From positions 25,783,501 through 25,847,500 of the forward strand of contig NC_091661.1 of assembly GCF_042453785.1 (NCBI RefSeq): a stretch of DNA of 64,000 nucleotides, given 5' to 3'. This document shows positions 1 through 10,968 of this stretch, piece after piece. The position numbers and the translations under genes were made by a program. Below the pieces are notes generated by a model, which saw nothing but the letters and a program-made list of their open reading frames with translations, was not told the DNA's origin and did not search any database. The DNA comes from Malus domestica (lineage: Eukaryota > Streptophyta > Magnoliopsida > Rosales > Rosaceae). Within the stretch, counting starts at the first letter, position 1. Each line of letters begins with the position of its first letter.

Positions 1-29
1 GGCCGCCTAGGCCGATTTTTAAAACACTG

Positions 30-699
30 CCTATATCAGCTTATCAACCAACGCGCATATGTCCCTATAAATACAGAAGCAGAGGCAACGGAAGAAGGAC
101 CTCCAATTCAACACACAAAACTGCCCTGCGCAAACCCTCTCAACAACTTTGAGATTTTTTTATTTTCTCTTTTCGCTGACACATTTTCCGTTGGCATCAA
201 CAGCACTATGAAAGCAACCGGTGATATCTTAAGTCGGCATAGATAGCTATGTCACCGTAGAATCAGCCGGTCTCGCAGCATCTTCCGTTGGCATCAACAT
301 CACTACGGCGAGGACAGTTGGTTATCTATCCAAGTCTCGGTCGAGAAGTATTTCTAAATCCTTGTTGGTCGAGGTCATCTCATCAGCCTTCTCGGCGAAG
401 TGAGGTGTTACGAGTTACTACATTCGGCACATTGAAAGCCGAATTTGATATTGAACTTTGCAGAACTAGCAGCCTTGTCTTCAGGCTCTAGAACCCGAAG
501 GCCGAGAGTGTTCCTTCCTCGGCCGCAGTCGCAAGATTCAGAAGTCAGCAGCGCACCCAACGCAACATCAACAAATTTTACTCCTCGGCCGAGCACGGCC
601 GATGAGTTGGCACGCCCCGCATACAACCGAAGGACGTAGTTAGCTTACTAATTACTCGGCCTGCGCGCCACGTAGGCTTGGTAGTTTTTAGGGTCAACA
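30..699 (+). repeat. Element A left LTR (3' portion only)
   Basis: Matches 2901-3570 over its whole length with scattered substitutions, for example around 185-215 compared with 3055-3085. It ends GGGTCAACA immediately before the primer-binding-like segment. The missing 5' portion would hold the promoter, so this copy is probably not transcribed from its own LTR. Confidence 0.85.
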
Positions 700-907
700 T
701 TTTGGCACGCCCAATGGGACCCAGTGCTAAAACTACGAAGTTCACATGATCTATCTCGACTAGGCTTCAAGGGATGAGTGTTATCGCCTATTAAAGAAGC
801 AAAAACAACTTCTCGAGAGATTGGGAAGAATTTCTTAAAGGCAAGAGGCCGGGGGGCAAATTTCCACTCCGGCCACAACCAATACTCGGCCTAAGAAAAT
901 TGTTAAT

Positions 908-1480
908 GTGGCCGAAGAACAAAGGCCACCTATTTTTTCGGTCGAGACTGAAAGTGTGGTAGGCCTAGAAAAAAATGTTCAAGTTTCTGAGCCACAAATT
1001 GACTCAGAAAATGATTCATCAGATGAGTGCTCCAATGACGAACAAGACCAACACACGACTTCAAACCATAAAATCACATCGATTGATATGGTAATTGAAG
1101 ACATAGGTCTAGCCGAAAAACTCACGCCAATTGATATGATTATTGGTGATAAAGCCGATATGGGGAAATCTCGTTCGGCTAAGTTGTTCGAGTTAAAAGC
1201 CGAAATTGACGAAATTGTTATGCCTGGGGGGCATAATAATTGTTCAATACATTCGGCAGCCGAAAATGAAAAATATTTCGTCGAGTCAAAGATATTTGGA
1301 GAAAATTCTTTATTCAGCATAGAGCGAAATCAATTTGAAGATTTCGTTATTACAAGGTCTCGACTTGGAATAAAGCATCGTTGGCCTCCTCCTAACTATG
1401 GTTCGGCCACTTTTCTTTTCATTTGTTCAATATATATATGTTATTTTCTTAAACATACGGCTATGCAAGCAGATGCATAA
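908..1480 (+). pseudogene. Element A orphan ORF, 5'-truncated relative of the element B ORF
   Basis: The open frame is about 190 codons, but its first in-frame start is GTG, so I treat it as a remnant. It shares the phrase AEEQRPPIFSVETESVVG and the later motifs ELKAEI and RLGIKHRWPP with the 290-aa ORF of element B. The N-terminal part present in B (through its GPKTGGQFSAP region) is largely deleted here: only a short stretch separates the primer-binding site from the shared block. The protein is acidic in the middle, with Asp/Glu/Ser runs. I see no zinc knuckle, protease, RT or integrase motif and do not recognise the family. Confidence 0.6.
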
Positions 1481-2261
1481 AAAAAAGGGCAGCAACAACA
1501 TTAGTTGGCCGAATAAAAAATAAAATAAAATAAAATAATTCGGCTGTCTAGGCCGAAGCCGAGAGCCAGGAAAATGCTATGGTGGCCATATAGGTGTTGG
1601 CAGATTCAAAGTCTTGTATTGCCGAGCTCGGCGAGGTTGGTTAGATCCAAAAATGAATTGGCAGATTCAAAAAAGGGCAAAGGCGTTAAATCTTGCTGAA
1701 GAAATGGAGGCTTCTCATCTTGATGTATGCACGACATGGAAATATATATAAAAGTATGGGGCTTTGAAAGGTCAAATCAGTTGAGAAAAGGCTTTAGGCC
1801 TAAACCCTAGACCTGATTGTTGCAGACATTTTTCGGCAGAATTGGGTGAATATATATATATGGCAGTATCACATGGGTGCTGACATTGGGATATATATAT
1901 AGATATATATGTATAGCAGCGTCACATCAGGCAGGTTTATATATATATATATATATGTTATATGCCGATTGCATGGCCGAGAAATCACATCAGGCAATCT
2001 GGTTTACATGTATATATAGGCAGGCCTGGAGATTTTTATTGACCTCGGCCCCAATTTCTCTCGGCCTCGGCCTCGGCCCTGCTCGACCACAATTCTTCTC
2101 GGCCTCGACCCTACTTTATGATATTGCCAGAACAGAGGTGACTTTAATGCCGAGGAACAAACTTTGTTTTAGCAATACGACGAGATGTTGTTGGCTATGA
2201 ACCAGTTAATTTCCTTAACCATTCGGCTTACAGGCCGAAGCTCAAGGAAACTGGGGGGCAA

Positions 2262-2703
2262 TGTTTGGACCCAATTTTACACCATCAGTCCGTGTAATCA
2301 AGGCCGTTGAGTAAGCGTAGTTCTCAACCGTCGGATGGAAAATGGAAGATATTTTTGTTAAAAGATAATATTATGGTTTTTATCATAATTATCTTTTAAT
2401 ATGAATTATCTCGGTGTATAAGCAGTACAATTCGAATTGATTTGGGATGTCTGACAGCACTTGGAAGTAAAATGGATTTAAAATTCATTTGATCAGAATG
2501 ATGATGGCTATTGTTGATGAGGTGAGGATGAGATAGGATACCTAAGAGGGCTAGGTTTATGGATGTTGTCAGATGAAGTGAATTGATGATGGACATGGCC
2601 TGCATGTCGTGTCAAAGGCTACCAGCCATATACATAAATATATATATATATATATATATAATTGGCGACAAGACTGCGAACTCATTGGAAAGGTGCAAAC
2701 TTT

Positions 2704-2745
<42 letters not shown>

Positions 2746-3570
2746 GTTAGCTGTTTAGATAAACACTATTTGTTCAAAGTCCAAGCTTGCGGATTATCTT
2801 GGAATTCGAATTTGGTTGTATTTTCGACTAGATTCAGAGTCTTGGGGGTAGTATGGCTTATCTGACGAATCAGTGGAAGAGTTATAATACATGGCAGAAG
2901 CCTATATCAGCTTATCAACCAACGCGCATATGTCCTTATAAATACAGAGGCAGAGGCAACGGAAGAAGGACCTCCAATTCAACACACAAAACTGCCCTGC
3001 GCAAACCCTCTCAACAACTTTGAGATTTTTTTATTTTCTCTTTTCGCTAACACATCTTCCGTTGGTATCAACAGCAGTGTGAAAGCAACCGGTGATATCT
3101 TAAGTCGGCATAGATAGCTCTGTCACCGTAGAATCAGCCGGTCTCGCAGCATCTTCCGTTGGCATCAACAACACTACGGCGAGGACGGTTGGTTATCTAT
3201 CCAAGTCTCGGTCGAGAAGGATTTCCGAATCCTTGTTGGTCGAGGTCATCTCATTAGCCTTCTCGGCGAAGTGAGGTGTTACGAGTTACTACATTCGGCA
3301 CATTGAAAGCCGAATTTGATATTGAACTTCGCAGAACTAGCAGCCTTATCTTCAGACTCTAGAACTTGAAGGCCGAGAGTGTTCCTTCCTCGGCCGCAGT
3401 CGCGAGATTCAGAAGTCAGCAGCGCACCCAACGCAACATCAACAAATTTTACTCCTCGGCCGAGCACGGCCGACGAGTTGGCACGCCCCGCATACACCCG
3501 AACGACGTAGTTAGCTTACTAATTACTCGGCCTGCACGCCACGTAGGCTTGGTAGTTTTTAGGGTCAACA
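2262..3570 (+). repeat. Element A right (3') LTR, 1309 bp
   Basis: Starts TGTTTGG at 2262 and ends TCAACA at 3570. It contains long TA-dinucleotide tracts (about 2638-2660 and 2709-2741). The start is preceded by a purine-rich stretch. Its last base abuts the receptor-kinase fragment at 3571; the expected 5-bp target duplication there would be GAGGG, but the matching left flank is outside the window. Confidence 0.85.
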
Positions 3571-3887
3571 GAGGGTCAAAGCCTCAGAAAGCTCAAGTTA
3601 CCAATGTGGGAGGACAGAACCTTCCAATCGACTTGATCGACTGTAACTCTCTTGTGTCTGCGGCCGCAAGTAAGGCCTGGCCACTGACAGAAGTGGAGGG
3701 ATGCATTCCAGGAGCTAAGGATGGCCATGCGATCAATCACAATTTCAGCTTTAGAGGCAAGCAAGGACAGCCTATCCACTTCATCTCCTCCTAGACGTGA
3801 GCAGGGGGCAGAGGGAAAAGGAAAGAGTCGTATGAAAATAAACCTAGTACTAAGGAGGATGGGAACTCCATCAAGAAGGCCGCACAT
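3571..3887 (-). pseudogene. LRR-XII receptor-like kinase, N-terminal fragment (RLK copy 0), cut by element A
   Basis: Minus-strand translation gives a hydrophobic leader, then an LRR N-terminal cap containing SSWNASLHFCQWPGLTCG, then HIGNLSFLR, which is the start of the LRR array in its neighbours. The frame stops at the boundary with element A at 3570/3571, so the rest of the gene lies left of the element, outside the window. The stretch before HIGNLSFLR (VDQVDWKVLS) has diverged from the VTVLDL form seen in the other copies. The ATG at 3887 gives an unusual leader, so the true start is uncertain. Non-functional as it stands. Confidence 0.8.
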
Positions 3888-4833
3888 GAAAGCTTAAGTT
3901 TTGAAGCAGAAGTACATATACATGAACAGAAACAAAACATTAATTGCAGCAAATGTAGGTCTTGATGAAAGACATTGTAAGTTGATGGAAAGACTTTGAA
4001 AGTTGAAGAGCAGACAGGAGTAAATTCTGGAGTCCAAATTGGTTACTCAAAGACTTGGAAATGCTGTGGGTCTCATTGTCGCCGCCTTCATGACTCATAC
4101 TAATTTTTAGATATCATAATCTGTTAGAATATTAATTATAATGTGAATGAAAATAATTCGGCGAGAGCAGTAGGGCCTTAGATAGATGTGAAATGGGGGT
4201 CTAGGTCTTCTCCGGATTGTTCACAAAACTCTAATCACTAAGATTGATTGCTGGCCGCATGATCTGCATTAACAGGCAGGATTACAGTTTTGGAAAGAAT
4301 CCGCAGAGAGAGATTCGGGGAGAATCTGGTGTTAATTGCTGTGAGGGATTCTGGTGATCAAAATGCGGGTTATGAGTTGAATTCTTCACACCATGACTGA
4401 AGGGCATAAAGAAATTGTGCAGCAAACTGCGGAGAATATGACTATAAATTGCACTCATTCATACTAGTAAGAGTATATGTTAATCTTATATCTGTGTTCA
4501 CACTTCAAATTTTCAGTGCTACTTCCTTTGAAAGTGTTCTTACTGTTAACACTTGACACACAGAGCAAATAGATGACACGGTCTGTTGCTGTCGCTGTTG
4601 ACTGGAGGTTGACAAAGAGAAAAAGGAGAAAGTGATGATGCATGTTGGAAAGAAATACAGAAACAAAAAATGCAACTAAGAAGTTCCATTTTGAGTTGAT
4701 AATTATTACTTTTTGTTTCTGATTTTATTTGATGCTTACAATATTGTTCATGTCTGCAATTCTGCAAAGGTAACTCAGAGTCTAGAAAGCTTATGAAATA
4801 AGCCCGAATCCTTGATTCAGTACTCGAACAAAC
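3888..4833. other. Intergenic spacer between RLK copies 0 and 1
   Basis: No convincing gene is visible. It should hold the former promoter of RLK copy 0 (reading left) and the 3' flank of RLK copy 1. AT-rich, with only short open frames that resemble nothing I know. Confidence 0.5.
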
Positions 4834-7150
4834 TCAGTTGGATTGCATGCTGCTTAGGCCGTGATCTCCCGGCAAATCTGCAGAACAAGCAACTCCTATC
4901 CTGGCCATGATAACCAAGCACTTCCTAACTCTTTGCCTTTGATCATCTTGGACCTGATTCCTATTGCTTGAGCCATTACTACGAGTGCTGCTTTCTTTTA
5001 TTTGAAGAAGCACCGGATCACATATTTCTTCTACGAGTTCAAGCAAAGCTATCTGAACAAACTTGTGCAGGTTCAGACCATCATTGAACATTTCATCTGT
5101 AGGCCTCTTTCCAGTAAGCATCTCCAACAGCAGGATTCCATAGCTATACACATCACCATATGTTGAAACCTCGTTTCCCATTTCATACTCAACAGGTTTT
5201 CGTACAGAAGATACAGTTAAAAATTGAAATAAGAAGAGAATTGTTCTCTTGTACATGTTAGAAAGAGGTTGAAACAACAATCCAACTTACCAGGGGCAAT
5301 ATAGCCTATGGAACCGTTAATGACATTTGCAGTGCTTCTGTGCAAAGGAAGTGAACATGAAGCATCTGGGAGGTACCTTGCTAGACCAAAATCAGCAACG
5401 CGAGCAGTCATGTCGCCTTCCAAGAGAACGTTGCTGGGTTTCAAATCACAATGAATTATTGGTACGTGAGAGTGGTTGTGCAAATAAATTAGAGCATTAG
5501 CCACGTCGATGGCAATGTTTACCCTCTGAATAAGGTTCAAATGGCCCTGCACGATGGGGGCCCCAGGTAGTCTATGAGCTGAAAAATGCAGCCACTCTTC
5601 AAGATTTCCATTCACCATGAATGCATATATCAAAGCTTTGAAATCATGTCCTTGAAAATCGATACTTGAACACACGGTCAGTAGCTTGACAAGATTCTGG
5701 TGCTTGATGTTTTTCAAGGCTTAACATTCAGCTGTAAAACTCTCTTGAACCTTGCACATTAAGCACTTTAACTGCAACAATTCTTTCTTCCTGATTGAGA
5801 ATTCCCCTGTACACTGACCCGAAGCTACCAGCACCAATCAAATTCCGAGAAGAAAACCCATTAGTCGCTTTGAGGAGATCACTGTATGAAACTTTCAAGA
5901 GTGCAACCTCCCATGATGATCCTGAAGTTGACTTCATTCTTGATTTTCTTGATAGATAAAAAAGTACACAGCGCAATGATTTTCTTGATGGATAAAGAAG
6001 CACAAAGCACAACAGGAAGACAATTCCAATATCACTCCCACAGGCAATTGAGATAAGTACTTTTCGCCATGGAAATATTTCTTGCTTAGGTTTTTTGTTA
6101 GATTTGTCGGAGATGCATGGTGGCAACACTAACTGAGATATACCTCCACATAGCCGTTTATTTCCAATGATAGAAAACGAAGTTGAATTCTGGAAAACTC
6201 CTTTTATCTGTACTGCACCTTCTAAATCATTGAATGATAGGTTTAAGTTCCGCAAGACGCAGAAACTCCCTTAACAGTTAGGAATTCTTCCAGTTAAGAA
6301 GTTGCGAGAAAGGTCAAATTCTTCAACTCCTCTCAAAAGAACTCCAAGCGTCAGGAATGGTCCCTCGCAAAAAATGTCCTTCCAAATGCAAACTTTCCAA
6401 ACTTATGCAGTTTCCTATCGAGCTTGGAATCTCACCAGATAATTTGTTTATCAGAAAGATCCAAGTAAGCAAGCTGCAACAAAAGACCTACTCCAAATGG
6501 AATGGAATGAGTAAAATAAGTTTATTTTGAGAAAGATTCAAAGCTTGCAAATTCCTGCATTCACCGAGACTTAGCGGTATGCTTCCTTGTAAGCTGTTTG
6601 ACATGAGAAGTAATCTGCCTAACGAAGTTAGATTGCCTAGCAAAACTGGGATAGTACCGGGCAACTCATTGTGATTCAATGACAGACTAAAATTTTGTTC
6701 AGTTTACATATTGAGATTGGTATAGGGCCCGTTAATTGGTTTACCTGAAAGCCTAGTATCCCCAAGTTGATGAGATTTCCAATTCCTATAGGAATGCTAT
6801 CTGATTCCCACCCAATCTCATTACCTCGAGCTTTGCTGAGAGGTTGCTGAGAGATTCAGGTAGCACTCCTCCAAAATTATTGTCACTGATATCCAAACGC
6901 TCTAAATTGGTGCAATTAACCAGAGAAGAGAGAAAGTCCAAGTCACCTTCCTCATTATTTCCAAGATTGTTAGCATCCATTTCTAACCGAAACAGATTGG
7001 ACATCCCTGGCAGGCTAGGCACTCTTCCTGTAAACATATTGGCTGAGATACCAAATAATGCAAGGTTGGATGCATTGGAGATTGAAACTGGTATTTGTCC
7101 ACTGAATCGGTTGGATTGAAAATAAAAGGCTTCGAGGTTTGGAAATGCAG
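4834..7150 (-). pseudogene. LRR-XII receptor-like kinase pseudogene (RLK copy 1), 5'-truncated and frameshifted
   Basis: Minus-strand pieces in order: LRRs (from 7150 down to about 6490, broken), the last LRRs and transmembrane region with the start of the kinase (6255-5728), the kinase core (5717-5292) and a C-terminal exon (about 5187-4843). HCDLKPSN in place of HRD marks a non-RD kinase, as in the FLS2/EFR/Xa21 group; GDVYSYGILL is present. Lesions: missing signal peptide, cap and early LRRs; multiple frameshifts at 6260-6780; a frameshift plus in-frame TAA near 5720; an altered intron acceptor (TG instead of AG near 5188); and a scrambled C-terminus. The intron donor at 5290 (GTAAGT) matches the position in the other copies. 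The 5' truncation joins a duplicated RLK 3' flank at about 7150. Confidence 0.9.
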
Positions 7151-7440
7151 GACTTAAATTATGGTAATGCAAATAAGAAAAATTATATATCTAATAAGAA
7201 CATTTAAACATACAAAAAAACAATTGCAAAAAGTTCACTCGTTTGACTCCTCATCGTCATCATTAAGAATATCACAATGAAACACAAAAGCACCATCATG
7301 GGATTCACTAATTCGGCCGTAATCACAGATGCTCTCTAGGCCTCCTTGTTCCAGTTAGCACATCCCTTCTTAGACACAACTCAATGACAACATTGCTCAT
7401 GTCCTTCCGATCTCTCGGCATTGCTGCAGAACAAGCAACT
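7150..7440. repeat. Duplicated RLK 3' flank (copy of 7887-8178)
   Basis: Positions 7150-7440 repeat 7887-8178 with a few substitutions. Both begin at ATGCAGGACTTA and both include the antisense RLK C-terminal codons. The left end is fused to the truncated LRR region of RLK copy 1 and the right end to a clathrin light chain fragment. It is therefore a DNA segment copied from downstream of RLK copy 2 or a close relative. Confidence 0.85.
7323..7440 (-). pseudogene. RLK kinase C-terminal tail fragment
   Basis: Read on the minus strand this encodes [19 protein letters not shown] and then [19 protein letters not shown] before a TGA at 7325-7323. This is the conserved C-terminus of the cluster's receptor kinases (subdomain XI onward). 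It is cut at 7440, where a clathrin light chain fragment in the opposite orientation begins. A dispersed tail with no kinase attached. Confidence 0.85.
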
Positions 7441-7692
7441 CCTCCGTCGATCTACGCCGAATCGAATGGACAGGGCTTTGATGGAGGTTTTGGCGGGTCC
7501 GACGATCCCATTTTGCCGCCTCCGTCGGAGATGCTGCCAGAGGAGGGCTTCGCTCTCAGAGGATGGAGGAGGTAGGGTTTCGAATTTTGATTGTTTGCGA
7601 TTGAACCAATAGTTCTATATAGCAATTAAATTTTGACTCTTTTGTGCAATTCAGTTGAAAGTTCTTGGTTTTGATTTGGTTTGATATTTCTT
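7441..7692 (+). pseudogene. Clathrin light chain exon 1/intron 1 fragment
   Basis: Nearly identical to 24266-24515 in the real clathrin light chain gene. It covers the last ~127 nt of exon 1 ([17 protein letters not shown] and onward), the exon 1 donor (GAGGAG followed by GTAGGG) and the first part of intron 1. Keeping the intron shows DNA-level copying, not retroposition. It has no start codon. The left junction at CAACTCCT/CCGTCG shares a few bases with CLC (CTCCT), suggesting microhomology-mediated joining to the RLK tail. Confidence 0.9.
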
Positions 7693-8061
7693 ACAGACAA
7701 ATCTGCATATGCCAGTGCCCACACGTTCAAGACTAAACTAGCCCTCTGAAATCGCTCCAATCTTCACTATAAAAAATTTCTAGAAACGACTTCGAAACCT
7801 AAGAAAACTTTAGGGCCTGTTTGCTGGAGGACTTCGAAATCTGATTGTTATTAGTTTTGCTGGAGGACTCAGTCATGGATGCAGGACTTAGATTACGGTA
7901 ATGCAAATAAGAAAAATTACATATTTAATAAGAACATTTAAACATACATAAAAACAATTGCAAAAAGTTCACTTCACTCGTTCCACTCCTCATCGTCATC
8001 ATTAAGAATATCACAATGAAACATACAAGCACTGTCATGGGATTCACTAATTCGGCCGTGA
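7693..8061. other. Spacer after the clathrin fragment; start of RLK copy 2 3' flank
   Basis: 7693-7886 shows no recognised coding content. From about 7887 it is the 3' flank of RLK copy 2 and the source-like partner of the duplicate at 7150-7440. Confidence 0.5.
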
Positions 8062-9162
8062 TCACAGATGCTCTCTAGGCCTCCTTGTTCCAGTTAGCAC
8101 ATCCCTTGTTAGACACAACTCAGCGACAACATTGCTCATGTCCTTTCGATCTCTCGGCATTGCTGCAGAACAAGCAACTCCTATTCTTGCAATGGAAGTC
8201 AAGCACTCCACAACCCTTTGTCTTTGATCATTTGGGACTTGATTCCCCCTATTACTTCTGGGATTAGTACTGCTGCTGCTTCTTCTATTTGAACAAGTAC
8301 TGGATCACATATTTCTTCCACACGTTCTGGTAGAGCCATCATAACAAAATTGCGCAAGTCCATACCATCTTTAAACATGTCATTTGTTGGCCTCTTGCTT
8401 GTTATCATCTCCAACAGCAGGATTCCGTAGCTATACAGGTCACCATATGTTGACACCTTGCTTCCCATTCCATACTCTTAAGTTATATACACAAAAACAC
8501 AGCTAGGTTCTTATGTGTGACTTCAAAAACTCATAAACAGAAAACATCGTGCAAGCACAAACAATATATGTGTGTGTGTGTATTTATTTTCACAAAAACA
8601 GAGATATTTTTTTATGTATGACTTTAGAAATTAATGCTAAAAATAAAAGAAATCTCATTTGTGTGTGTATATATATGTCACAAAAATTTACTTGGGGCAG
8701 TATAGCCTTTGGAGCCTTTTATTGCATTGGAAGAGCTTTCGTGCACAAGAAATGAACAAGAAGCCTCTGGGAGGAACCTTGCCAAACCAAAATCACCAAC
8801 ACATGCAGTCATGTCACCATCCAAGAGAATGTTGCTTGGCTTTAAATCACAACGAACTATTGGCATGTGAGAGCGGTTGTGCAAATAATCCAGAGCACAC
8901 GCTATGTCGATTGCAATGTTTACTCTCTGAATAAGAACCAGATTTTTCTGCGAATTGGTTGGATTGTCACCCCGTTGAGCTGAATTATGCAGCCATTCTT
9001 CGAGACTTCCATTCACCATGAAGTCATAAACCAAAGCTTTGAAATCATTCCCTTGAAAATCGATGCTTGAACAAGCAGTCAATAGCTTGACAAGATTTCG
9101 ATGCCTAAATGTTCTCAGAGCTTCACATTCAGCAGTGAAACTTTTGGAAGCTCTTGCACTTT

Positions 9163-9196
9163 GAAGATTGAGTACTTTCGAAGATTGAGTACTTTC
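9163..9196. repeat. 17-bp perfect tandem duplication inside RLK copy 2 kinase
   Basis: The unit GAAGATTGAGTACTTTC occurs twice back to back. The other copies have one unit. Adding 17 bp shifts the frame early in the kinase N-lobe, just after the VAVK lysine. Confidence 0.95.
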
Positions 9197-9933
9197 ACTG
9201 CAACAACTCTTCCTTCATACTGATCGAGTATTCCCTTATATACAGACCCAAAACTACCAGCACCAATCAAATTAGCTGCAGAGAACCCGTCAGTTGCTTT
9301 AAGGAGATCTCTGTAGGACAACTTCAAAAGTGAAACCCCCAATGATGATCCTGATGTTGACTTCAGTGGTCTTGTTTTTCTTGATCGGTAAAGAATCACA
9401 AACAAAATTGCAAAACTCAATCCAACAACCCCACAAGCAGCTGAGATAATTATTTTCGGCCTAGAAGATAAGCCTTGCTTAGAATGCTTGGAGACGCATT
9501 TGGGCAATCTTAAAGAAGGTATACCTCCACAAATTCGTGAGTTTCCCGTGACAGAAAGTGCACTTATATTCTCGAAAACTCCTTTCATTGGTCATGCACC
9601 TTCAAAATCATTAAATGAGATGTTCAAATTCAGCAAGAAGTGGAAACTCTCCAAATAGTTGGGAATTATGCCAGACAAGTTGTTGCGAGAGAGGTCGAAA
9701 TCCTCAATCCCTCTCAAAGAGCTCAAGGATTCAGGAATGGTCCCCTGCAATGAGTTTTCACTCAGATTCAGAGTTGTCAAACTTGTACAAGTCCCTAAGC
9801 TTCGTGGAATCTCACCAGATAACCGATTGTGAGAAACATCCAAGAAATCTAGATGCATCAAGTTGCTTATCTCCATTGGTAGGGATCCAGTAAGCTTGTT
9901 GCTGGATAGATCCAAAACTTGTGACAAGGATGC

Positions 9934-10968
9934 TGTTTGCTCCCTAAATCCGCCATGGCGCCTTGCGGGCAAGCCGGGGATTTACTTCACATACAAGATT
10001 GGTGGTTGCGGGCGTGCCACTACTAGATGCCGCTAGTAGACGAGATTTGAATGATTGAGGTTGCGCCTTTTGACTTCAAATCAAGAGATTGTGCCATTTG
10101 AGTGGGAGTTGCTCAAATCAAGGTTCTTTCTTTGCCTTAAAAATAAGGACTTTACATATATGGAAAGGTAGAACAATATGTAAATGACAAAGGAAAGTAA
10201 ATGACTAATATTGTTGATTGTTTGCAAATTAAATGACTGAAGATGAGTTGTACATGAAAACTACAAAGGAGATCGATACTGCAAGTGAGCAGCAGAGCTA
10301 ATAAACTAGATAAAAGAAAGCTTTTAGTGAAGGTTGATCCTGAAAATGATGAAGGCTTGGTGCTGACTACAGCTTCGTTGAAGGCAAATCTGGTTTGAGC
10401 AAAGTTTGTGCTTGTATTTGTTTGTTTGTTTGAGTGTCCATAATCCTTCTCCATCTGCTTCTTTATATAGAGGTCTGGAGGAAACCCCCCTGCTGAAGAC
10501 ATTGCATCTGCCCGAAAGAAACTTGGGCAGCTTGCATTTCATTGCTTAGGCAGCTGGCAGCTTGCATTGCTTTGGGCAACTGGCAGCTTACATTGCATTT
10601 GCCAACTTGCGTGTAGAAACAATATTAAAAGGAAAACTTGCATCTCCACCACATGTTTTTAGCACATGTCTCCCCACTTGTAATAAACTAACAATTAAAA
10701 AAGAAGCAAGTTGCATCTCCACCACATGCCTTTTCCCATTTGCAATAAAATAATTAAAAGAAGCAAACTAGCTTCTTTCACTACACATTCTTGCCCGAAA
10801 GCATGCATGGTATCTTTCCATCCACTTGCATGAAAAAGCATGCCAACCTATCCCACTTGATAGCTAAATATCTTCCAAGTTAGCTTTCTTGCACATTAAT
10901 CCTCCAAATGCCATATTTTACCCAAATTGCCCAAATAAGTAAAAATGGGTATATTTTAAGTGCAAACA
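9934..10968 (-). mobile_element. Solo LTR, 1035 bp, with 5-bp target duplication GATGC
   Basis: Removing this block restores continuous homology to RLK copy 3 (around 21050). It is flanked by GATGC at 9929-9933 and 10969-10973. Its ends are a 7-bp inverted pair, TGTTTGC and GCAAACA, with the TG...CA termini of an LTR. Read on the minus strand it has a TATA-like CTATATAAAG at about 10462-10472. There is no internal coding region and no second LTR, so it fits a solo LTR left by recombination between two LTRs. The parent superfamily cannot be assigned from the LTR alone. Confidence 0.85.

Larger units (their letters stand above)
30..3570 (+). mobile_element. Element A: non-autonomous LTR retrotransposon, left end incomplete
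   Basis: Two direct copies of about 670 bp (30-699 and 2901-3570) flank an internal region. The right LTR is complete at 2262-3570, beginning TGTTTGG and ending GGGTCAACA. The left LTR lacks roughly its first 640 bp; positions 1-29 do not match the LTR, so it is truncated or rearranged there. A primer-binding-like segment beginning TTTTGGCACGCCC follows the left LTR at 700. The interior (700-2261) carries no reverse transcriptase, integrase or protease, only the 5'-truncated ORF at 908-1480. The two LTRs differ at scattered positions, so A is older than its relative at 43396-47723. The right end lies inside a receptor-kinase reading frame. Confidence 0.85.
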
